Of a stretch of 64,000 nt of DNA, positions 52,225 through 61,802 are shown in pieces. Below the pieces are notes generated by a model, which saw nothing but the letters and a program-made list of their open reading frames with translations, was not told where the DNA came from and ran no database searches. How positions within the stretch are numbered: position 1 is the stretch's first letter; every line of letters starts with the position of its first letter. A program made the translations under genes and the position numbers. Origin of the DNA: Paracoccus denitrificans (GTDB lineage: Bacteria > Pseudomonadota > Alphaproteobacteria > Rhodobacterales > Rhodobacteraceae); the NCBI GenBank assembly GCA_005768755.1, contig VAFL01000008.1:1-64000 (forward strand), read 5' to 3'.

Positions 52225-52860
52225 ATGGATCGGACCGGGCTTTTGATCATTCTGTCCTCGCCCTCGGGCGCTGGCAAATCCACGCTCGCGCGCAGGCTGA
52301 TCGAATGGGACCCGACGCTGTCCTTTTCCGTTTCCGCCACCACCCGCAATCCGCGTCCGGGAGAGGTGGATGGCCGACACTACCACTTCATCGAGCGCGC
52401 AGAGTTCGCGCGGATGGTCGAAGCGGGCGATATGCTTGAACATGCCGAGGTCTTCGGGAACCTGTACGGATCGCCCCGCCAGCCGGTCGAGGCAGCGATG
52501 CAGTCCGGGCGCGACACGATCTTCGATGTCGATTGGCAAGGTGGCCAGCAGATCCGCGCATCGGCGCTTGGTCCGCATGTCGTGTCGATCTTCATCCTGC
52601 CACCGTCACTGCCGGAACTGGAACGTCGCCTTGTCACGCGCGGTCAGGACTCGTCCGAGGTGATTGCAGGCCGCATGGCAAAAAGCCGTGACGAAATTTC
52701 ACATTGGGCAGAATATGACTATGTGCTGGTCAATGACGATCTGGAAGCCAGTTTTCAACGCCTGACCGCGATCCTGACGGCGGAAAGACTGCGCCGCGAA
52801 AGGCAGAAGAACATGGGCGGATTCGTCCGCTCGCTTATGGAGGGAGGAGAAAGCGCATGA
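52225..52860 (+). CDS. gmk: Guanylate kinase
   Basis: Converts GMP to GDP (211 aa). P-loop SSPSGAGKSTLARRL near the N-terminus, GMP-binding SVSATTRNPRPGEVDGRHYH and DVDWQGGQQIR. The C-terminus is of family length. The stop overlaps the ATG of the gamma-carbonic anhydrase gene by 4 bp. Confidence 0.97.
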   Translation: MDRTGLLIILSSPSGAGKSTLARRLIEWDPTLSFSVSATTRNPRPGEVDGRHYHFIERAEFARMVEAGDMLEHAEVFGNLYGSPRQPVEAAMQSGRDTIFDVDWQGGQQIRASALGPHVVSIFILPPSLPELERRLVTRGQDSSEVIAGRMAKSRDEISHWAEYDYVLVNDDLEASFQRLTAILTAERLRRERQKNMGGFVRSLMEGGESA

Positions 52861-53378
52861 TCTGGGAACTTGACGGGATACGTCCCGAAATCGCGCCCGA
52901 TGCATGGGTTGCGCCCGATGCGCAGATCATCGGTCGCGTCGTGATCGAGCCCGGGGCAAGCGTCTGGTGGGGCGCGGTACTGCGCGGCGATAACGAGGAG
53001 ATCCGCATCGGTGCCGGATCCAACGTGCAGGACTTGTGCTGCCTTCACACGGATCCGGGATTTCCGCTGGTCCTCGATGAGAACGTGACCGTCGGTCACC
53101 GCGCGATGCTGCATGGTTGCCGCATCGGTGCCGCATCGCTGATCGGGATGGGTGCCACGGTGCTGAACGGCGCAAAAATCGGGGCGGGCAGCCTGATCGG
53201 CGCATCTGCGCTGATTTCAGAGGGCAAGGAAATCCCCGACGGGGTGCTTGTCATGGGGGCGCCGGGCCGCGTGGTGCGCGAGATCGACGAGGCGGGCCGC
53301 CATGACCTGATGGTATCGGCCCGGCGATATCAGGATAATGCGGCGCGGTTCCGCGCCGGTCTGAAGCAGGTCGGCTGA
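52857..53378 (+). CDS. Gamma-carbonic-anhydrase-like hexapeptide protein
   Basis: Left-handed beta-helix protein of 173 aa (YrdA/PaaY/CaiE-like). Hexapeptide repeats run from about residue 20 to 130 (for example APDAQIIGRVVIEPGASVWW). Three His residues in CLHTDPG and VGHRAMLHGC match the trimer-interface metal site of gamma-carbonic anhydrases. Whether it hydrates carbon dioxide is not certain, since many homologues are inactive or thioesterases. Translationally coupled to gmk. Confidence 0.9.
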   Translation: MIWELDGIRPEIAPDAWVAPDAQIIGRVVIEPGASVWWGAVLRGDNEEIRIGAGSNVQDLCCLHTDPGFPLVLDENVTVGHRAMLHGCRIGAASLIGMGATVLNGAKIGAGSLIGASALISEGKEIPDGVLVMGAPGRVVREIDEAGRHDLMVSARRYQDNAARFRAGLKQVG

Positions 53379-53379
53379 T

Positions 53380-54462
53380 TTGGATTTCGCGCTTGTCCAG
53401 CAGGTGATCGCCGCACTGCCGGTGCCGGTGCTGGCCGTGGACGGCGAAGCCAGGATTTTCGCTTCCAATGATGCCGCTACCCAGCTTCTGGGCGATCAAC
53501 TGACCAATCGTCCGTTTGTGACTGTCCTGCGCCAGCCAGTGATCGTGCAGGCCGTCGATACAATGCTGGACCCGGTGCAGGCTGAACAGGTCGCGCACGA
53601 TAAGGCCGGGGGACAGCGCAACCGGGTCGTCATCTCGGCCCGCGGCCGCGATCTTCCGGTAGAGGTCACGGTCTCGGCCCTGCCAACGCAATACGGCCCG
53701 GCGGCGCTTGTCGTGATCGAGGATTCCTCGGGGATCGAGGAGGCAGGCCAGTTGCGCCGCGATTTCGTGGCCAATGTCAGCCACGAACTGCGCACGCCCC
53801 TGACCGCGATGATGGGATTCATCGAAACGCTTCGTGGTCCCGCACGTGACGATGCGGCCGCGCGGGACAGATTTCTGAAGATCATGGAGGCAGAGGCCGC
53901 ACGCATGAACCGCCTCGTTCTTGACCTGCTTTCGCTGAGCCGGGTCGAATCCGAAGAACGCAGGCGTCCGGTGGAAATGCTGGACCTGGCGCGGCTGGTG
54001 CGTGCTGTGGCTGAAACGCTGTCCCAGACAGCACTTGCGCGCGATGTGAAGATCACCGTTGAAGGTGGCGGGCAGCCGGTGATGGTCGCGGGCGATGCCG
54101 ATCAGCTGACGCAGGTTTTTCACAATCTGGTCGAAAACGCGGTGAAATATGGCGGATCCGGCGGCCGGGTTACGCTTCGACTGGAAAATATCGCACATGA
54201 GGCCAGCCTGCGCGGTCCGGCCTGTGCGGTTGCCGTGATCGATCAGGGTGAAGGCATCGATGAAATGCATCTGCCCCGCCTGACCGAGCGGTTCTACCGT
54301 GTGGACAGCCACCGCTCGCGCCAGAAGGGCGGAACGGGTCTTGGACTGGCCATCGTAAAGCACATCATCAGCCGGCATCGCGGAAAGCTGCGCATCGAGT
54401 CGTCACCCGGAGAGGGCTCGCGCTTCACCGTCATCCTGCCAGCCGGCCCGGCACCGCGTTAG
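53380..54462 (+). CDS. Soluble PhoR-like sensor histidine kinase
   Basis: Histidine kinase of 360 aa without membrane segments. An N-terminal PAS domain covers about residues 5-115. The HisKA domain carries H135 in NVSHELRTPLTAMMG. The ATPase domain shows the N box HNLVENAVKYG, G1 IDQGEGI and G2 GGTGLGLAI. The HisKA/HATPase part is most like PhoR. It starts with a TTG one base after the previous stop. No response regulator or pst genes lie beside it, so its partner and signal are unknown. Confidence 0.88.
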   Translation: MDFALVQQVIAALPVPVLAVDGEARIFASNDAATQLLGDQLTNRPFVTVLRQPVIVQAVDTMLDPVQAEQVAHDKAGGQRNRVVISARGRDLPVEVTVSALPTQYGPAALVVIEDSSGIEEAGQLRRDFVANVSHELRTPLTAMMGFIETLRGPARDDAAARDRFLKIMEAEAARMNRLVLDLLSLSRVESEERRRPVEMLDLARLVRAVAETLSQTALARDVKITVEGGGQPVMVAGDADQLTQVFHNLVENAVKYGGSGGRVTLRLENIAHEASLRGPACAVAVIDQGEGIDEMHLPRLTERFYRVDSHRSRQKGGTGLGLAIVKHIISRHRGKLRIESSPGEGSRFTVILPAGPAPR

Positions 54463-54549
54463 TTCGGGCCCGGGTTCGCGCGCGGCAGCGTTACTTGCCG
54501 CGGGGGTGGTGAAGGTCTATCTGTGCGGCATGAAACCCCGGGGGCGAAG

Positions 54550-55677
54550 ATGACGCATAATCCGATCCGTCCATGGCGCAATATCGAAAGGCGCAAGTCG
54601 CGTCGGATCATGGTCGGCAATGTGCCGGTTGGTGGCGATGCCCCGATCAGCGTGCAGACGATGACGAACACCGATGGGCGCGACGTGCGCGCGACGCTGG
54701 ATCAGGTGATCCGCGCGGCGGATGCTGGTGCCGATATCGTGCGGATATCTGCACCCGATCAGGAAACGACGCAGGCCCTGCGCGAGATCTGCCGTGAAAG
54801 CCCGGTCCCGATCGTGGCCGACATCCATTTCCACTACAAGCGCGCGATCGAGGCCGCCGAGGCCGGCGCCGCCTGCCTGCGTATCAATCCAGGTAACATC
54901 GGCGACGCGGCGCGCGTGGCCGAGGTTGTGCGCGCTGCGCGCGATCACGGCTGCTCGATCCGCATCGGCGTCAATGCGGGCAGTCTGGAAAAGCACCTGT
55001 TGGAGAAGTATGGCGAGCCGTGCCCGGACGCGATGGTCGAAAGTGGCATGGACCATATCAAGCTGTTGCAGGATCACGACTTCCACGAATTCAAGATCAG
55101 CGTGAAAGCATCCGATGTCTTTCTGGCCGCGGCCGCCTATCAGCAACTGGCCGAAGCGACCGATGCGCCGATACATCTTGGTATCACCGAGGCCGGCGGA
55201 TTGCGCGGCGGCACGGTGAAATCCGCAATTGGTATGGGCAACCTGCTTTGGGCGGGAATTGGTGACACGATCCGCGTCAGCCTGTCGGCCGATCCGGTCG
55301 AGGAGGTCAAGGTCGGCTTCGAAATCCTGAAATCGCTGGGGCTTCGGACGCGCGGCGTTCAGATCATTTCGTGCCCCTCATGCGCACGGCAGGGCTTCGA
55401 CGTCATCAAGACCGTCGAGGCGCTGGAGGCGCGGTTGGAACATATCAAGACGCCGATGTCGCTGTCGATCATCGGCTGTGTGGTCAACGGCCCCGGCGAG
55501 GCGCTGATGACGGATATCGGATTTACCGGCGGTGGTGCGGGATCCGGCATGGTCTACATGGCCGGCAAGCAGGACCACAAGATGTCCAACGACCAGATGA
55601 TCGATCACATCGTCGAACTGGTTGAAGAGCGCGCAGAAAAGATCGAGGCCGTGAAAGCCACCGAAGCCGCCGAGTGA
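54550..55677 (+). CDS. ispG: 4-Hydroxy-3-methylbut-2-enyl diphosphate synthase
   Basis: Iron-sulfur enzyme of the MEP isoprenoid pathway (375 aa), reducing MEcPP to HMBPP. The N-terminal TIM-barrel has SVQTMTNTDGRDVRATLDQV and NPGNIGDAARVAEVV. The [4Fe-4S] cysteines are in SCPSCARQGFDV and SIIGCVVNGPGEA. The ATG at 54550 is preferred, with GGGGGCGAAG upstream; a GTG 27 bases earlier is possible. Convergent with a DsbA-like gene. Confidence 0.96.
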   Translation: MTHNPIRPWRNIERRKSRRIMVGNVPVGGDAPISVQTMTNTDGRDVRATLDQVIRAADAGADIVRISAPDQETTQALREICRESPVPIVADIHFHYKRAIEAAEAGAACLRINPGNIGDAARVAEVVRAARDHGCSIRIGVNAGSLEKHLLEKYGEPCPDAMVESGMDHIKLLQDHDFHEFKISVKASDVFLAAAAYQQLAEATDAPIHLGITEAGGLRGGTVKSAIGMGNLLWAGIGDTIRVSLSADPVEEVKVGFEILKSLGLRTRGVQIISCPSCARQGFDVIKTVEALEARLEHIKTPMSLSIIGCVVNGPGEALMTDIGFTGGGAGSGMVYMAGKQDHKMSNDQMIDHIVELVEERAEKIEAVKATEAAE

Positions 55678-55814
55678 AGGCGGCCTTATCACCGCTTCCA
55701 TTCGGCTACGACCGGACGGAACATCCGGTCGCCGCCAAAAATCGCTATGGTTCGGTTGCCACGCGCTGCTGTGACTTTTGGCGCCGCTGATTTTTCCGTC
55801 GCCGGGGCAGCCGA

Positions 55815-56558
55815 TCAGCCTTCCTGAGCTTTGCGCGCCTGCTCGATCACCGGGACGATGCCGGTCTGTGGCATTCCGCGCAGCAGGGTATCACCGATGA
55901 TGAAGCTGGGCGTGCCGGCGATCTGCAACTGTTCGGCCAGCTGCGCGTTCTTGCGCAGCACAGCGGTGACCGCGTCGGAATTCATCGCCTCGATAATCGC
56001 GTCGGCATCAAATCCCATTTCGGTTGCAGTTGCTTTCAGCCCTTCCACCGTGACGTTGCCGCGCATGGTATAGAAATGGTCGTGCACCTTCTTGTAGGCC
56101 TCGTCTCCCTCGGCCTGTTTGACCGCGATGGCAAAGCGCGCTGCCATGTCGCTTTCCGCGCCAAGAATGGGCAGATCCTTGAAGATCACGCGCAGGTTCT
56201 TGTCCCCAGCCATGACTTCTTCGACATGGGGGTAGACCTGACGGCAAACGCCGCAACGATAGTCGATGAACTCGACCACGGTCAGATCCCCCTCGGGATT
56301 GCCGCCGACCCAGCTGTGACCGTCCTCGTAGATCTCGCTTTCAAGCTGAGCGATCATGGCGGCGTCGTTCTTGCTTTCCTCGGCAAGCCGGCGCTGTTCC
56401 AGCGCGTTCATCGCTTCGATCAGAACTTCGGGATTTTCCATGAGGTATTCACGCACAGCCGCGCCGAAGGCGTCTTTTTCACCATCGCTCATGGCGTCGA
56501 TATCGAAGGCCATCACAGGGGTGGCGCTCAGCAGCAGTGCCGCGATCAGCTTCTTCAT
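55815..56558 (-). CDS. DsbA-family periplasmic thiol:disulfide protein
   Basis: Thioredoxin-fold disulfide protein of 247 aa. A signal peptide spans residues 1 to about 18 (KKLIAALLLSATPVMA). A helical N-terminal extension (about 20-80) precedes the thioredoxin domain with active-site CGVC in DYRCGVCRQVYP and cis-Pro in IAGTPSFIIGD. It is similar to Com1/ScsC-type DsbA proteins. Probably periplasmic, acting on disulfides together with unseen DsbB or DsbD. The start at 56558 gives the signal peptide at the N-terminus. Confidence 0.92.
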   Translation of the reverse strand: MKKLIAALLLSATPVMAFDIDAMSDGEKDAFGAAVREYLMENPEVLIEAMNALEQRRLAEESKNDAAMIAQLESEIYEDGHSWVGGNPEGDLTVVEFIDYRCGVCRQVYPHVEEVMAGDKNLRVIFKDLPILGAESDMAARFAIAVKQAEGDEAYKKVHDHFYTMRGNVTVEGLKATATEMGFDADAIIEAMNSDAVTAVLRKNAQLAEQLQIAGTPSFIIGDTLLRGMPQTGIVPVIEQARKAQEG

Positions 56559-56691
56559 TCCAGCGTCCTTTTCAAACTTGGGCGCGAGACTGACCAGAAA
56601 TATGACCGAAGACAAGGCAAGCTTGCGTGATTTGCTTGACCCTCGGCAGGCGAGGCGGGCATAGACCAAAGAAAACGTCAACGAGGCAGCA

Positions 56692-57828
56692 ATGCGGCAG
56701 TCGAAGCGCGGTCAGGTCGACCCGTTCATCGTCATGGATGTCATGGAATCGGCCGCCCGGGCAGAGGACGCGGGCCGTTCGATCATTCATATGGAAGTGG
56801 GGCAGCCTTCTACACCTGCGCCGGCGATGGCGCGCGCCGCGCTGAAGGCGCGGTTGGAACAGCCGTTAGGCTATACCGTCGCGCTTGGGCTGCCTGAACT
56901 GCGGCGCGGTATCGCCGCACTTTACCAGCGTTGGTACGGTGTCGATCTGGACCCGGCCCGCGTCGTTGTCACCCCGGGGTCAAGCGGTGCATTCATGCTT
57001 GCCTTCGCGGCGCTTTTTGATGCCGGCGACAAGGTTGCATTGGGCGAGCCGGGCTATCCCAGCTATCGCCAGATCATGCGCGCAATGTCCCTTGTGCCGG
57101 TGGGTATCCAGACCGCGCCCGAGAACCGTTATCAGCCGCGACCAGAGGATATTCCCAAAGGCGTGGCCGGGATGATGCTGGCCTCCCCCGGCAATCCGTC
57201 AGGCACGATGCTGGGGTTGGCGGAATATCGCGCGCTGCTGGGTCAGGCAGCGGAGATGGGCGTCAGCGTGATTTCAGACGAAATCTATCACGGGCTGAGC
57301 TATGGCGGGCGATGTCATTCCGCGCTGGAAGTCAGCAACGACGTTTATGTCATCAATTCCTTCTCGAAATATTTCTCGATGACGGGGTGGCGGATCGGCT
57401 GGATGGTGGTGCCGGAAGATCATGTTCGCACGATCGAACGGATCGCGCAGAACATGTTTATCTGTCCGCCACATGCCAGCCAGGTTGCCGCCCTTGCCGC
57501 GCTGGAGGCGATCGAAGAATGTGATGCCAATCTGGCGACATATGCCGAAAATCGTCGTCTTCTGCTTGAGACGCTGCCGAAGATCGGCTTCGACAGGATC
57601 GCGCCGCCGGACGGTGCCTTCTACATTTATGCCGATGTGTCTGCGCTGACTGATGACAGTCTTGCCTTCGCGGCCGAAATTCTGGATCGCGCTGGCGTGG
57701 CTGTTACGCCGGGGCTGGATTTCGATCCGGTCCGCGGCGCCAGAACTTTGCGCTTTTCCTACGCCCGCAGCACCGCCGACATTACCGAAGGGCTGGCAAG
57801 GCTGACCCGCTTCATGGGGCAGCGCTGA
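56692..57828 (+). CDS. Class I/II PLP-dependent aminotransferase
   Basis: Fold-type I aminotransferase of 378 aa. The N-terminal HMEVGQPSTPAP and GYTVALGLPELRRGIA, the Asp in VISDEIYHGLSYG and the PLP lysine in SFSKYFSMTGWRIGW are typical of aspartate/aromatic transaminases. Substrate unresolved. Its stop shares a base with the ATG of the amidase gene (TGATG). Divergent from the DsbA-like gene. Confidence 0.93.
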   Translation: MRQSKRGQVDPFIVMDVMESAARAEDAGRSIIHMEVGQPSTPAPAMARAALKARLEQPLGYTVALGLPELRRGIAALYQRWYGVDLDPARVVVTPGSSGAFMLAFAALFDAGDKVALGEPGYPSYRQIMRAMSLVPVGIQTAPENRYQPRPEDIPKGVAGMMLASPGNPSGTMLGLAEYRALLGQAAEMGVSVISDEIYHGLSYGGRCHSALEVSNDVYVINSFSKYFSMTGWRIGWMVVPEDHVRTIERIAQNMFICPPHASQVAALAALEAIEECDANLATYAENRRLLLETLPKIGFDRIAPPDGAFYIYADVSALTDDSLAFAAEILDRAGVAVTPGLDFDPVRGARTLRFSYARSTADITEGLARLTRFMGQR

Positions 57829-59012
57829 TGCGGTGGCTGCTGCTGGTTCTGGCGCTGATCTGGCCCGTCATGGTATCGGCGCAGGACGACGCGCCGAGAC
57901 TGGACTTCAAGCAATCCTATGCCGAGGGGGATGGCGACGGACTACGGTTCCAGCTGCATGTTACCCGGCCCGTGCCGTATCGTGTCACGCTTCTGAACGA
58001 TCCGATGCGCCTGGTCGTTGACCTGAAGGGGACCGCACCCGCACTGGGATCGGTAAGTGATTTCGGCGGCGGTTCCCATTTTGCCGACCTGCGCGCGGGC
58101 AGCAACGGGCAGGGCTGGCAGAGGCTGGTGTTCCAGCTTGCAACCCCTGTCGCCATCGACAGCCTTTCGATGGATACGGAAAAGTTCGGGTTGCTGAAGG
58201 TGCGTCTTTCGCCTGTCGCGGCCGATGCTTTCGGTGGCGCCCCGAATGCGATGTCGGAACTGTGGAACCTGCCCCAGCCGACGACGCCGGTCATCGATCC
58301 CACACGGCCGCGACCGCTGCGCCTTGCCATCGATCCCGGCCATGGCGGCATCGATTCCGGTGCCGTTGAAGGGGGGCTGCGAGAGTCGGATCTGATGCTG
58401 GATTTCGCCCACGAACTGACGGAAAAGCTGATCCGTGCCGGATTTGAAGTGGTGCTGACGCGGCGACGGGATGAGTTCGTCGGGCTGGAAACCCGTATGA
58501 CAGAAGCACGGGCGTCGAAAGCCGATCTTCTGATCTCGCTTCATGCCGACGCGCTTCCCGAAGGCCAGGCGGCAGGCGCCGCAATCTTTACCTGGAACAG
58601 CGAGGCCGACGACCGTGCGTCGCAACAGCTTGCGGCGCGACACGACCGTGCCGACCTGGTGGCGGGGCTGGATCTTGCGGGAACCGATGACCAGATCGCG
58701 GCGACGCTGATGGATATGGCGCGCGCCGACACCCACCCCCGGTCCGAGGCACTGGCGCAGCATATGTCGGCTTCGCTGGCGCAGGCCGGGCTGGCATTGC
58801 GCCGCAGGCCGGTGAAAGGTGCGGCCTTCAGTGTCTTGAAATCGCCTGATATTCCTTCCGTCTTGCTGGAACTTGGTTTCCTGACCGATCCCGGCGACCG
58901 GGCTAACCTGATGTCTGCCGAATGGCGTGCGCGCATGGCAACTGCCGTCGCCGATGCGGTGACTGCGTGGTCGGCCGACGATGCGGCACGCGCGACGTTG
59001 CGCCGTCACTGA
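57828..59012 (+). CDS. amiC: N-acetylmuramoyl-L-alanine amidase
   Basis: Periplasmic zinc amidase (394 aa) that cleaves septal peptidoglycan cross-linked peptides from glycan. Signal peptide at residues 1-19 (ending VSAQ), AMIN localisation domain at about 25-130, and Amidase_3 catalytic domain at about 165-385. Zinc and catalytic residues lie in AIDPGHGGIDSGA, GLRESDLML, LISLHADA and VLLELGFLTDPGD. It precedes the PBP1A gene, a conserved cell-wall pair. Confidence 0.95.
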   Translation: MRWLLLVLALIWPVMVSAQDDAPRLDFKQSYAEGDGDGLRFQLHVTRPVPYRVTLLNDPMRLVVDLKGTAPALGSVSDFGGGSHFADLRAGSNGQGWQRLVFQLATPVAIDSLSMDTEKFGLLKVRLSPVAADAFGGAPNAMSELWNLPQPTTPVIDPTRPRPLRLAIDPGHGGIDSGAVEGGLRESDLMLDFAHELTEKLIRAGFEVVLTRRRDEFVGLETRMTEARASKADLLISLHADALPEGQAAGAAIFTWNSEADDRASQQLAARHDRADLVAGLDLAGTDDQIAATLMDMARADTHPRSEALAQHMSASLAQAGLALRRRPVKGAAFSVLKSPDIPSVLLELGFLTDPGDRANLMSAEWRARMATAVADAVTAWSADDAARATLRRH

Positions 59013-59127
59013 AATGTGGGCACTGGAAGAATCCTGAGCCTTGGCTATACCGGTCACCCAAGGTTGTTTTGACGGGCCAGCCAGCGTCGTCTAAGAAACT
59101 CAGAAATTCGAAAGAGGCAGCACCCGC

Positions 59128-61716
59128 GTGGTCCGGTTCATATTATCCTTCTTGGGGTCCATCTTCTCGTTCCTGGTGACCGGGATGATCTTCGGGCTGC
59201 TTATTCTGGGCGGCGTATTCTGGACCTTTTCGCGTGATCTGCCCAGCCATGAACAGCTTTCGCAATATGCGCCCAAAACCATCAGCCGGGTTTACTCTGC
59301 CGAAGGCCAGTTGATCGATGAGTTTGCACAGGAACGTCGCATCTTCGTTCCGGGAGAGGAAATCCCCGATCTGATCAAGCAGGCCTTCGTTTCGGCCGAG
59401 GACAAGAATTTTTATGTCCATCATGGTTTTGATCCGCGCGGCATTGCCGCCGCTGGCTATCAGGCGATAGCCTCGGGCGGGGCCAATCTGCGCGGCGCCT
59501 CGACCATTCCGCAGCAGGTGACGAAAAACCTTCTGCTGTCCTCGGATCGCACCGTGGAACGCAAGGTCAAGGAACTGATCCTGGCCACCCGGCTGGAACA
59601 GTCGCTGACCAAGGATCAGATTCTTGAACTGTATCTGAACGAGATCTTCCTTGGTCAGAACAGCTACGGCGTGGCAGCGGCGGCCCAGACCTACTTCAAC
59701 AAGACCCTGTCGCAGCTGGCCCCGCATGAAGCCGCTACGCTTGCCTCGATGCCGCAGGCACCAAGCCATTTCCATCCGGTGCGCGCCAAGGAAGATCTGA
59801 CCAACCGTCGCAACTATGTGCTGCGCGAAATGTGGCAGAACGGCTATATCGACGAGGCGACGTATCGCAGCGAGGCGTCGCAGCCACTGCGCTCTGTCCA
59901 GAACGGCGATTTCCCCGCATTCTCGGAAAAGCTGCCCCCGCGCGACTACTTCACGGACGAAATCCGCCGCCAGCTGTCGGAGGAATTCGGGCAGGACGAA
60001 TTCTTTGGCGGCGGTCTGACCATTCGCGCGACGGTCGAGCCGGACATGCAGGACACAGCGGCCAATGCCCTGCGTGACGCGCTGGAAGATTATGATCGTG
60101 GCCGCGGAATCTGGCACGGTGTCATCACCAATATCCCTGCCGAAAACCTGACCGATCAGGCCAAATGGCGCGGCGCGCTTTACGATGTCAGGGAAGCGCC
60201 GCGCGACATCCCGGGCTGGATGCCCGCCGTCGTGCTGGCAGTCGAAGGCGGGGATGCCCGCATCGGCATCGAAGGGATCGAGGAAGACGCCGATGGCCAC
60301 TGGGTGCCGGCAAAGGATGCGCAATGGGCGCGACCGCGCGGTCCGGACGGCAATCTCGGGCCGAAGGCGCAGGGCGCTGGCGATCTGGTGAAAATCGGCG
60401 ATGTGGTCATGGTCCGCGCGATGACCAACGACTCGGATGGCAGTTTCCTGCGTTGGACGCTGCGCCAGGTTCCCGAAATCGAAGGCGGGTTCATGGCAAT
60501 GGACGTCAATACCGGTCGCGTGATCGCCATGCAGGGCGGATTTTCGTACCAGTCATCGGTGTTCAACCGTGCCACGCAGGCGATGCGTCAGCCCGGGTCC
60601 AGCTTCAAGCCGTTTGTTTACGCGGCGGCGCTTGATAACGGCTACACACCCTCGACGATCGTTGTGGACGAGGAAATCGCGATCAACACGCCCGCCGGGC
60701 TGTGGCGGCCAAAGAACAGTTCCAACCGGACTTATGGGCCGACGCCGCTTCGCACCGGGATCGAACAGTCGCGCAACCTGATGACCATCCGTATCGGGCA
60801 GGACATCGGAATGGATATGGTCGCCCAATATGCGGAACGTTTCGGGGTCTATGACGAAGGCCAGATGCGGCCCTTCCTTGCCAACTCGCTTGGCGCGCAG
60901 GAAACCACGCTCTACCGGATGGTGGCCGCCTATGCGATGTTCGCCAATGGGGGTGAACGGGTTCAGCCCACATTGGTGGACCGCGTGCAGGATCGTCGCG
61001 GACGCACCATCTATCGCCACGATCAGCGCGACTGCGTCGGCTGTGTGCAGAATGCGCTGCCCGCAGGCACGGCACCCGAAATTGACAGCAACCGCGAGCG
61101 TGTGATGGATGCGGTGACCGCATATCAGATCACCTCGATGATGGAAGGCGTGGTCAAACGCGGCTCGGGCAAGGGCGTCAACCTGCCGGTTCCGATCGCG
61201 GGCAAGACCGGCACCACCAACGACGCCAAGGACGTCTGGTTCATCGGCTACAGCTCGAACATCGTGGCAGGCTGCTATCTGGGATACGACCAGCCCCGCA
61301 CGCTTGGCAGTAACGCTTTTGGCGGCACGCTTTGTGTGCCGGTCTTCAACGCCTTCATGCGACAGGCGGTGGAAGAATACGGCGGCAGCCAGTTCAGGGT
61401 TCCCGAGGGCGGCTATTTCGTGAAGATCGACCGTTTCACCGGTGCACGCCTGTCGGCTGACGCCACTGGCGACAACGTCATATCGGAATTCTTCCGCGAA
61501 GGCAGCGACCTGAACACGGGAATGGACTATATCGACGGCGGTTTCGAAGCCAAGATCATGCCCGGCGTCGAGGGCCTGCCGGTCACGCTGAAGGAACTGC
61601 CAAAATCGGGGCAGGGGACTCATGGCACAAAGGCCATTACGACCTCGACGGGCCAGAAGCGCGTCATTCCGGGCAAGGCTGACTTCGGCACAATTTCGTC
61701 AGGCGGGCTTTACTGA
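59128..61716 (+). CDS. mrcA: Penicillin-binding protein 1A
   Basis: Bifunctional peptidoglycan synthase of 862 aa. An N-terminal membrane helix lies at about residues 9-33. The GT51 glycosyltransferase has its catalytic E91 in SAEDKNFYVHHGFD and then ASTIPQQVTKNLLL. An OB-like linker precedes the transpeptidase with S491-x-x-K (GSSFKPFVYAAA), SRN in the second motif and KTGTTND as the third. The start is GTG after AAAGAGG. Followed by a hairpin and prfB. Confidence 0.96.
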   Translation: MVRFILSFLGSIFSFLVTGMIFGLLILGGVFWTFSRDLPSHEQLSQYAPKTISRVYSAEGQLIDEFAQERRIFVPGEEIPDLIKQAFVSAEDKNFYVHHGFDPRGIAAAGYQAIASGGANLRGASTIPQQVTKNLLLSSDRTVERKVKELILATRLEQSLTKDQILELYLNEIFLGQNSYGVAAAAQTYFNKTLSQLAPHEAATLASMPQAPSHFHPVRAKEDLTNRRNYVLREMWQNGYIDEATYRSEASQPLRSVQNGDFPAFSEKLPPRDYFTDEIRRQLSEEFGQDEFFGGGLTIRATVEPDMQDTAANALRDALEDYDRGRGIWHGVITNIPAENLTDQAKWRGALYDVREAPRDIPGWMPAVVLAVEGGDARIGIEGIEEDADGHWVPAKDAQWARPRGPDGNLGPKAQGAGDLVKIGDVVMVRAMTNDSDGSFLRWTLRQVPEIEGGFMAMDVNTGRVIAMQGGFSYQSSVFNRATQAMRQPGSSFKPFVYAAALDNGYTPSTIVVDEEIAINTPAGLWRPKNSSNRTYGPTPLRTGIEQSRNLMTIRIGQDIGMDMVAQYAERFGVYDEGQMRPFLANSLGAQETTLYRMVAAYAMFANGGERVQPTLVDRVQDRRGRTIYRHDQRDCVGCVQNALPAGTAPEIDSNRERVMDAVTAYQITSMMEGVVKRGSGKGVNLPVPIAGKTGTTNDAKDVWFIGYSSNIVAGCYLGYDQPRTLGSNAFGGTLCVPVFNAFMRQAVEEYGGSQFRVPEGGYFVKIDRFTGARLSADATGDNVISEFFREGSDLNTGMDYIDGGFEAKIMPGVEGLPVTLKELPKSGQGTHGTKAITTSTGQKRVIPGKADFGTISSGGLY

Positions 61717-61734
61717 CCGGCACGCCGCGCATAT

Positions 61735-61758
61735 CGGCCGCCCTTGTGAGGGCGGCCG
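61735..61758 (+). terminator. Hairpin between PBP1A and prfB
   Basis: A 10-bp perfect stem, CGGCCGCCCT and AGGGCGGCCG, with a TGTG loop, 18 bases after the PBP1A stop and about 44 before the prfB ATG. The downstream TCTCGCGTTATTT is only weakly U-rich, so termination would be partial at best. Confidence 0.5.
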
Positions 61759-61802
61759 TCTCGCGTTATTTGACGCTCCACCCGATCAGGAAGGACTGAC
61801 CC

